From: Trochalopteron elliotii
Lineage: Eukaryota > Chordata > Aves > Passeriformes > Leiothrichidae
Direction of reading: 5' to 3'
Assembly (NCBI GenBank): GCA_024734555.1
Contig: JANPWX010000651.1
Location: 2,622,718 to 2,686,717, forward strand
Length of the DNA: 64,000 nucleotides
The notes beneath the pieces were generated by a model. The model worked only from the letters and a program-made list of their open reading frames with translations. It searched no databases and had not been told where the DNA came from. Below are positions 59,218 through 64,000 of this stretch, piece by piece. Numbering within the stretch: the stretch's first letter is position 1; each line of letters begins with the position of its first letter. The translations under genes were made by a program, and so were the position numbers.

Positions 59218-60636
59218 ACCCAGAGCAGTCGGAGGAGCAGCCTGTGAGCTCTGCAGTGACAGAGGCGCCTGGGGTCGGGGCTGGCCAGCAGCTTCCCCTG
59301 CACACAGGGGTCAGCGACAGCCCCCTTGGAGCCACCGCGTCCTTGGCACCGGCTCCTGCTGCAGCAGCTCCTGCTGGCATAGCAAGCCAGCCAGAATTCC
59401 CAGCCCTGGCCCCGCCAACACCTGCCTCAAGCGTCACAGAGCCCACGGTGGCTGGCGGGGCTCAGTTGGAGCACCCCCGAGACCCCCGAGCCGTGGGGCT
59501 GGAGGAGCCCCCGGACATGTCAGTCCCGCAGCCACGGGTGGAGGAGGCAGTGTGTCTGCCTGATGTGGAGATGGCCTGCTGCAGTGTGGGGCCGCCCGCC
59601 GCCGTGCCCACTGCCCCAGGGCTGCTGCCTGTGCTGCCAGAGCATGGCGTGGTGCTGGAACAAACTGCGCTGCTGGAGCAAGGAGCGGTGCTGGAGCGGC
59701 AGCCGGCACCACAGGGGCCGCACCTGCCCGAGGGCGGCCAGCCTGGCGTGGGGCCTGTGGGCGGCCAGCCCAGTGTGGGGCCTGTGGGCGNNNNNNNNNN
59801 NNNNNNNNNNNNNNNNNNNNNNNNNNNNNNNNNNNNNNNNNNNNNNNNNNNNNNNNNNNNNNNNNNNNNNNNNNNNNNNNNNNNNNNNNNNNNNNNNNNN
59901 NNNNNNNNNNNNNNNNNNNNNNNNNNNNNNNNNNNNNNNNNNNNNNNNNNNNNNNNNNNNNNNNNNNNNNNNNNNNNNNNNNNNNNNNNNNNNNNNNNNN
60001 NNNNNNNNNNNNNNNNNNNNNNNNNNNNNNNNNNNNNNNNNNNNNNNNNNNNNNNNNNNNNNNNNNNNNNNNNNNNNNNNNNNNNNNNNNNNNNNNNNNN
60101 NNNNNNNNNNNNNNNNNNNNNNNNNNNNNNNNNNNNNNNNNNNNNNNNNNNNNNNNNNNNNNNNNNNNNNNNNNNNNNNNNNNNCAGGGCCCTTGGCCAG
60201 CCAGCCTTTCCCCGCAGCCACCGGCCCCGACGCCCTGGGCCTGGCAGGGTCCCAGCTGCAGAGCCCCACACAGGTGCCAGTGGCCGGGTCCCAGCCGCTG
60301 CCGATGGCACAGGGGGCCGCGGGGCTGGCCGGTCCCGGCGTCAGCCTGGTCCAGCAGCAGAACGCCCCTGGCACCGCCGAGTCCGATGGTGAGGGACCCC
60401 CCAGGGTGGACTTCGTGGACAACACGATCAAAAGCCTGGATGAGAAGCTGCGCAATTTGCTGTACCAGGAATATGTTCCAACTTCTTCAGCGTCGGCAGG
60501 GACGCCGGACACGTCTGTGCCCCCCGAGCAGGGCGACAGTGAATTTACCCTGTCGCCTTTTCCCGAAGAGCAGGCTCCTGCCCCGGGGCTGGACAGGAGA
60601 GAGCCAGGCTGCAGCATCCCGGACACTGGCCAGGAG
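59218..60636 (+). CDS. WNK2: WNK2 exon 19: long low-complexity exon, interrupted by assembly gap
   Basis: Acceptor CTCTCTAG|ACCCAG (phase 1), donor CCAGGAG|GTGAGA (phase 0). Before the gap (59218-59790) the frame reads [18 protein letters not shown] and an Ala/Pro/Gly-rich region ending in GGQP(G/S)VGPV repeats. After the gap (60185-60636) it reads [18 protein letters not shown], then the conserved [18 protein letters not shown] and [16 protein letters not shown], then [14 protein letters not shown]. The two parts are in different frames if the 394 N are taken literally, so the gap size is estimated or hides an intron. Treating this as one exon is an assumption. Confidence 0.88.
59734..59790. 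repeat. WNK2: 27-bp coding minisatellite running into gap
   Basis: Two full 27-base units (59734-59760 and 59761-59787) and the start of a third end at the N block. Each encodes GGQP(G/S)VGPV in frame. G-runs (GGGG, GGG) recur and could form G-quadruplexes, a plausible reason for failed assembly. Confidence 0.88.
59791..60184. other. Assembly gap (394 N)
   Basis: Unknown bases within exon 19. For the flanking coding frames to agree, the true length must be a multiple of 3 (if purely exonic). 394 is not. Confidence 0.99.
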
Positions 60637-62225
60637 GTGAGAGCTGCTGCAGAGCCCTCGGAGCCCCTGCCCTGCCCACTGCTGGTCAATGCCCTAGGGC
60701 TCTGCCCCTCATCCCCTCAAAGGCAGCCTGTAGGGGTGCCCCCAGGGAGAGCTCAGGACACACTCTCCTGCAGTAGGACACGTGTAGATCTTTTGCTTCC
60801 CTGAACATTTCATATCTCTGCTCCAGGGTGTGTTGCCTTTTCCTGCTGACTGCTTTCCAGTGTGAAAGCTTGCTTAATTTTTTCTTGTCAGATGTATCCC
60901 AACTAATTTTTCAGAAATGCTTGTTAGTGAAAGCCAGACTTTCTTTGGATTTAGAAGTGCTATAATACTTTAATTCATCTCCTCTTGTGTCCTGTCCAAA
61001 GCAGGCAGAAATGTGTCAATTTTATCATAGTTTAAGAATGTAAAACACATGCGTGGTATAGTCATTCCAGTTCTAATGAAGCTTCAATTTTAAGTATTAA
61101 TGAATGGCAGTGGTTGTGATTACTGCCTTCCAAGCCAGCCTGGAAAAAGCAAACACCTCAAGTGCCTTTGCCTTGTCCACATGCTGTAGCCAAAGGCAGA
61201 CATTCCATTGGCAGGAGTTTATTCTGTTTCCTGTAATAGTTTCTTTTGTCTTCTCCTGAGCTTGGTAGAGCAAGACTGCCATGGAAGCCTCCAAGGAAAG
61301 AGGTAGCAGGTGGCCTGGGGCAGTGGTTACTCTGTCTCAGTTGAGTCCCTGTGTTATTATATTTCAGATAAAATTCCAAGTTTATGAAATCATCAGATTT
61401 GCAGCACATTGGGCTAGATCAGTGTCTATTCCAGGCTGTGGCACAGGTTACCCAGAGCTGCTGTGGCTGCCCCATTCCTGGCAGTGTCCAAGGCTAGGTT
61501 GGATGGGGCTTGGTGCACCCTGGGGTTAATGGAAAGTGTCCCTGCACATGGCAGGGGGTGGAATGGGATGACCTTTGAAGTCTTTTTCAACTCAAACCAT
61601 TCTATGATTCTATATCTTACCTCAAATGCAGCCTTTCTGGAGATAACTCCCTCTCCACTAGCAAGGCTGAGCCTGTTCTGTGTAGCATCAGCTGGAGGGA
61701 CTCTTGTCAACTGCTCGAGAGGTGCTGTGTGGTACAGGAAAGCAGCTTCACTCTTTAGAGCATGTTGTTTTCTAATGATAAATGACTTTCTACAGCAAAC
61801 AAAATTCTCTCTCTGTGAAAGGTGTTACATCTCTCCAGTAATTGGAATTTGTCCTATTAAAATCTGTGCCAATAAGGAAAGAGACATAGAACTTCTGAAG
61901 ACAGACATAGAGATGAAGGATATAGAGTCTGGCTGGAAAAGCAAGCCAGAACAAAGCCCCAAGCATGTGTGTATATAATATACTGGGTTTCAGTAGCTTG
62001 GGCTGCAGTTCCGACTGCCATGTTGCCACTGCTTTATTTCTTCCAAGGAAGGAGAAAAAAGTAGGGCAGTCGGAGGGAAGACTGGAAGGCCACCTCCACA
62101 GGCCCTGTGAAATAGTTCAGTATTCCCTGGTAGTGCCGGGGCGGCAAGGGGGAAGTTATGGAAGGAGAATGCATTCTGCTTTGTGAGTGACTGCAATTGT
62201 GTTTCTTTTTTCCTTTTCCTGGAAG
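60637..62225 (+). other. WNK2: WNK2 intron 19
   Basis: 1589 bases, GTGAGA to GGAAG. Contains one CR1 3' copy (61428-61615). A further small exon cannot be excluded, since both flanks are phase 0, but none was recognised. Confidence 0.8.
61428..61615 (+). repeat. CR1 LINE 3' end (plus orientation)
   Basis: CACAGGTTACCCAGAGCTGC, GGCAGTGTCCAAGGCTAGG, GGCAGGGGGTGGAATGGGAT, then CAACTCAAACCATTCTATGA and TTCTATA. Tail nearly intact. Confidence 0.92.
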
Positions 62226-62298
62226 CTGGACAAGCCAGAAGTCACTGGTGTGAGTGCTCATCCCTCAGAGGCAAGAGGTGGGTCAGCAGGCAGAACAG
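62226..62298 (+). CDS. WNK2: WNK2 exon 20 (probable)
   Basis: 73 nt, acceptor TTTTCCTGGAAG|CTGGAC after a T/C-rich tract, donor GAACAG|GTAATA, phase 0 to 1. Encodes LDKPEVTGVSAHPSEARGG and SAGRT. Not conserved enough to recognise, but the phases link exactly to exons 19 and 21. The peptide is Ser/Gly/Glu-rich like the surrounding linker. Confidence 0.65.
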
Positions 62299-62751
62299 GT
62301 AATACTCCTCCAGCCATCCCTCCTGGGTGTCACTGTGTGTCACTGTGTGTCTGTAGTAGGAGTGGGGCAACAGCCCGTCCATGCTCAGCAGCCCTGTGTG
62401 TCTCTGAGGCACCAAGAACATCAGAACAGTTCCATGCCTGGTTTCATGCAACGTACCATGCAGGTTTCATTCTTTTTCTGTTTTTTTTTCTTAAAAATTT
62501 TTAACTGACTAATGAAATTCCACACACCTATTATTATTTGAATTCCCCAAATCACTAGATCTGCCTACCTGCAGATATTTGATACTGCCATTGCTATTGC
62601 TTCCTGCATTTTCAGTCCTGTACGACAAAGATTGGGGTTTTAAATTATTTCTCAGTGGTACACTTCAGTTTATCACAATAAAAACATTGGCTTTGATTCC
62701 ATTAAATCATTCCAGACATAAATATATTTTTTTCCCAACTTTATAAAACAG
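62299..62751 (+). other. WNK2: WNK2 intron 20
   Basis: 453 bases, GTAATA to AAACAG. Contains a short GTGTGTCACT repeat (62327-62352) and is otherwise AT-rich. Confidence 0.75.
62327..62352. repeat. 10-bp tandem repeat (GTGTGTCACT)
   Basis: About 2.5 copies of a GTGTGTCACT-like unit in intron 20. Confidence 0.75.
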
Positions 62752-62807
62752 GTCCAGCTGCAAGCATCGCTTCAGCTCCTGCTGCTCCAGCAAAAGGCCT
62801 CCTTCAG
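62752..62807 (+). CDS. WNK2: WNK2 exon 21 (probable)
   Basis: 56 nt, acceptor TTATAAAACAG|GTCCAG, donor CTTCAG|GTAACC, phase 1 to 0. Completes a Gly and encodes PAASIASAPAAPAKGLLQ. Ala/Pro-rich. Exons 20 and 21 together are 129 nt, a multiple of 3, so they could be included or skipped as a pair. Confidence 0.68.
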
Positions 62808-62880
62808 GTAACCAGCACTAGGAGCAGTTTTCTGCTGGGTTGTTACAGTTCCTTTCGTTAAGCTCTCTCATTCTCCCCAG
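62808..62880 (+). other. WNK2: WNK2 intron 21 (73 bases)
   Basis: GTAACC to CCCCAG with a pyrimidine-rich end (CTCTCTCATTCTCCCCAG). The shortest intron in the window. Confidence 0.85.
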
Positions 62881-63536
62881 GCTGCAGCTCCGTCATCAGG
62901 CACAGCTCCACAGATGGAGTCTCTACAGAGGAGCGAGGAGGCCGAGCGGACGGCCGTGCCCGCGGGGAGCGTAACGCGGCGGGCGGCAGCAGACGGGGCC
63001 GGCTCTGCGGGCTCTGCTGCCCGCGGAGCACCGGCCGAGGCTCCCGGCACGCCGGCCAAAACCATCGGCAGGTTTTCAGTCATCAGCACGCAGGATGAGT
63101 TAACCCTGTCGGCGCCGCAGTGCCTGAGGTTCTCGGCGCCCCCGGACGTGTACCTGGACGAGGAGTTGCCCTGCAGCCCGGAGGTGCCGCCCGCGGTCCG
63201 CAGGGTGCAGACCGCCTCCTCCGTGGACGTGCTGTGCGATCCGGCCTCCAGCGACTCCGCCGATGAGTCCTTCCCGCGGCCACCCGTGCCTGCTGCACAG
63301 CTCTCCCCACCCAGCAGCAGCACAGCCACGGACCTGATTAAAAAAGCAGCTGCTTTTCTGCAGAGGTCTGGCAAAGGGGGCTCCCCCGGCCCGGAGTCGC
63401 CCAATGGGCAAGGTGCAAAGATTCCTACCATCAACATCACGTCCTTCCACTCGCAGTCGTCCTACATGAGCAGCGACAATGACTCAGAGTTTGAAGATGC
63501 TGATATGAAGAAAGAGTTGCAGAACCTGAGAGAAAA
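62881..63536 (+). CDS. WNK2: WNK2 exon 22: RFxV motif and start of C-terminal coiled coil
   Basis: 656 nt, acceptor CTCCCCAG|GCTGCA, donor GAGAAAA|GTATGT, phase 0 to 2. After an Ala/Ser-rich start it reads TPAKTIGRFSVISTQDELTL, APPDVYLDEELP, RRVQTASSVDVL, DLIKKAAAFLQRS, KIPTINITSFHSQSSYMSSD and NDSEFEDADMKKELQNLREK. This is unmistakably WNK2. GRFSV (RFxV at 63070-63081) is the docking motif bound by the conserved C-terminal domain of SPAK/OSR1. The last residues begin the coiled coil, with following exons outside the window. Confidence 0.96.
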
Positions 63537-64000
63537 GTATGTTGGGTTGCAAGTGGTGCGAGGGAAGCTAGTGTTACCATACCTTGGCAGCAGCTCAGTT
63601 TAGGATGAGCAGAGCTGTAAGGAGTAAACTGGTTCTGGGCAAATTAGGCATTGCCAGGACCTTCCCCCACTGTGCATCCTGCTGTGCATCGCCTTGTCTG
63701 CCAGTTCCAGTTAGAAGAAGAACTCATAGAATCCCAGAATGTTTTGGGTTGGAAAGGACCTTAAAGACTATCTCATTCCAACACCTGCCATGGGCAGGGA
63801 CACCTTCTGTTATATGAGGTTGCTCCAAGCCCCATACAACATGGCCTTGGACACTCCCAGGGATGGGGAGTCACCACAGATAGATTGTTGCAGCTTTGCT
63901 TACTTGGGGATGAGCAGCTGATCGCTTTATATCCAACAACGGTTCTGTTTCTTCTTTGACAATTAATTATGCTGTCAGGATGTGGTGCTTTATCAAATAC
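63537..64000 (+). other. WNK2: WNK2 intron 22 (5' part)
   Basis: Starts GTATGT and runs past the window end. Contains a minus-oriented CR1 3' end. Confidence 0.9.
63725..63872 (-). repeat. CR1 LINE 3' end (minus orientation)
   Basis: CATAGAATCCCAGAATGTTT, GGAAAGGACCTTAAAGACTA, CTGCCATGGGCAGGGACACC and ACACTCCCAGGGATGGGGA. A clear CR1 reverse complement. Confidence 0.93.

Noticed and set aside
59163..60392. Single 409-codon ORF read straight through the N block
   Set aside because: After the gap this frame gives Arg-rich nonsense, while another frame gives the conserved WNK2 sequence. The N length is not reliable.

Overview
The window is vertebrate nuclear DNA and almost certainly avian. It holds one large multi-exon gene with GT-AG introns. 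Its interspersed repeats are nearly all CR1 LINE 3' fragments, recognisable by the reverse-complement start 'atagaatcatagaatggttt' or the forward tail 'attctgtgattctgtga'. I saw no Alu, L1 or B-type SINEs. The CR1 style suggests a neoavian bird, perhaps a passerine; that last step is inference.

The gene is on the + strand and is WNK2, a 'with no lysine (K)' serine/threonine kinase. Twenty-two coding exons can be placed from 1 to 63536 with an unbroken reading frame, apart from one assembly gap. The start codon, N-terminus and 5' UTR lie upstream. The last C-terminal exons (coiled coil onward) lie downstream. Exon 1 (1-300) carries the end of the acidic N-terminus and the start of the kinase domain, inside what looks like a CpG island. 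A 28.2 kb first intron follows. Exons 2-6 (28524-41141) finish the kinase domain, and exons 6-7 encode the autoinhibitory PF2-like (OSR1_C) domain. Exons 8-12 (45961-54098) encode a fast-evolving Pro/Ala/Gln-rich linker. Exons 13-16 (56886-58257) encode a basic stretch and a second PF2-like domain. Exons 17-19 (58463-60636) encode a conserved short segment and a long low-complexity region interrupted by 394 N. Exons 20-22 (62226-63536) lead to an RFxV docking motif for SPAK/OSR1 and the start of the C-terminal coiled coil.

The parts fit the known WNK scheme: a chloride-sensitive kinase domain with the catalytic lysine moved to the Gly-rich loop, PF2 domains that bind or inhibit through RFxV motifs, and docking of the SPAK/OSR1 kinases that control cation-chloride cotransporters. 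No second gene was found inside the introns.

The most notable points are: a GC-AG intron with an in-frame GT alternative donor (57745-57824); a coding 27-bp minisatellite that runs into the assembly gap, whose N length is incompatible with the reading frame; an unrelated 27-bp minisatellite in intron 3 that is open in both directions; head-to-head CR1 copies that could form long intronic dsRNA; and a possible unannotated phase-0 proline-rich cassette exon in intron 9.
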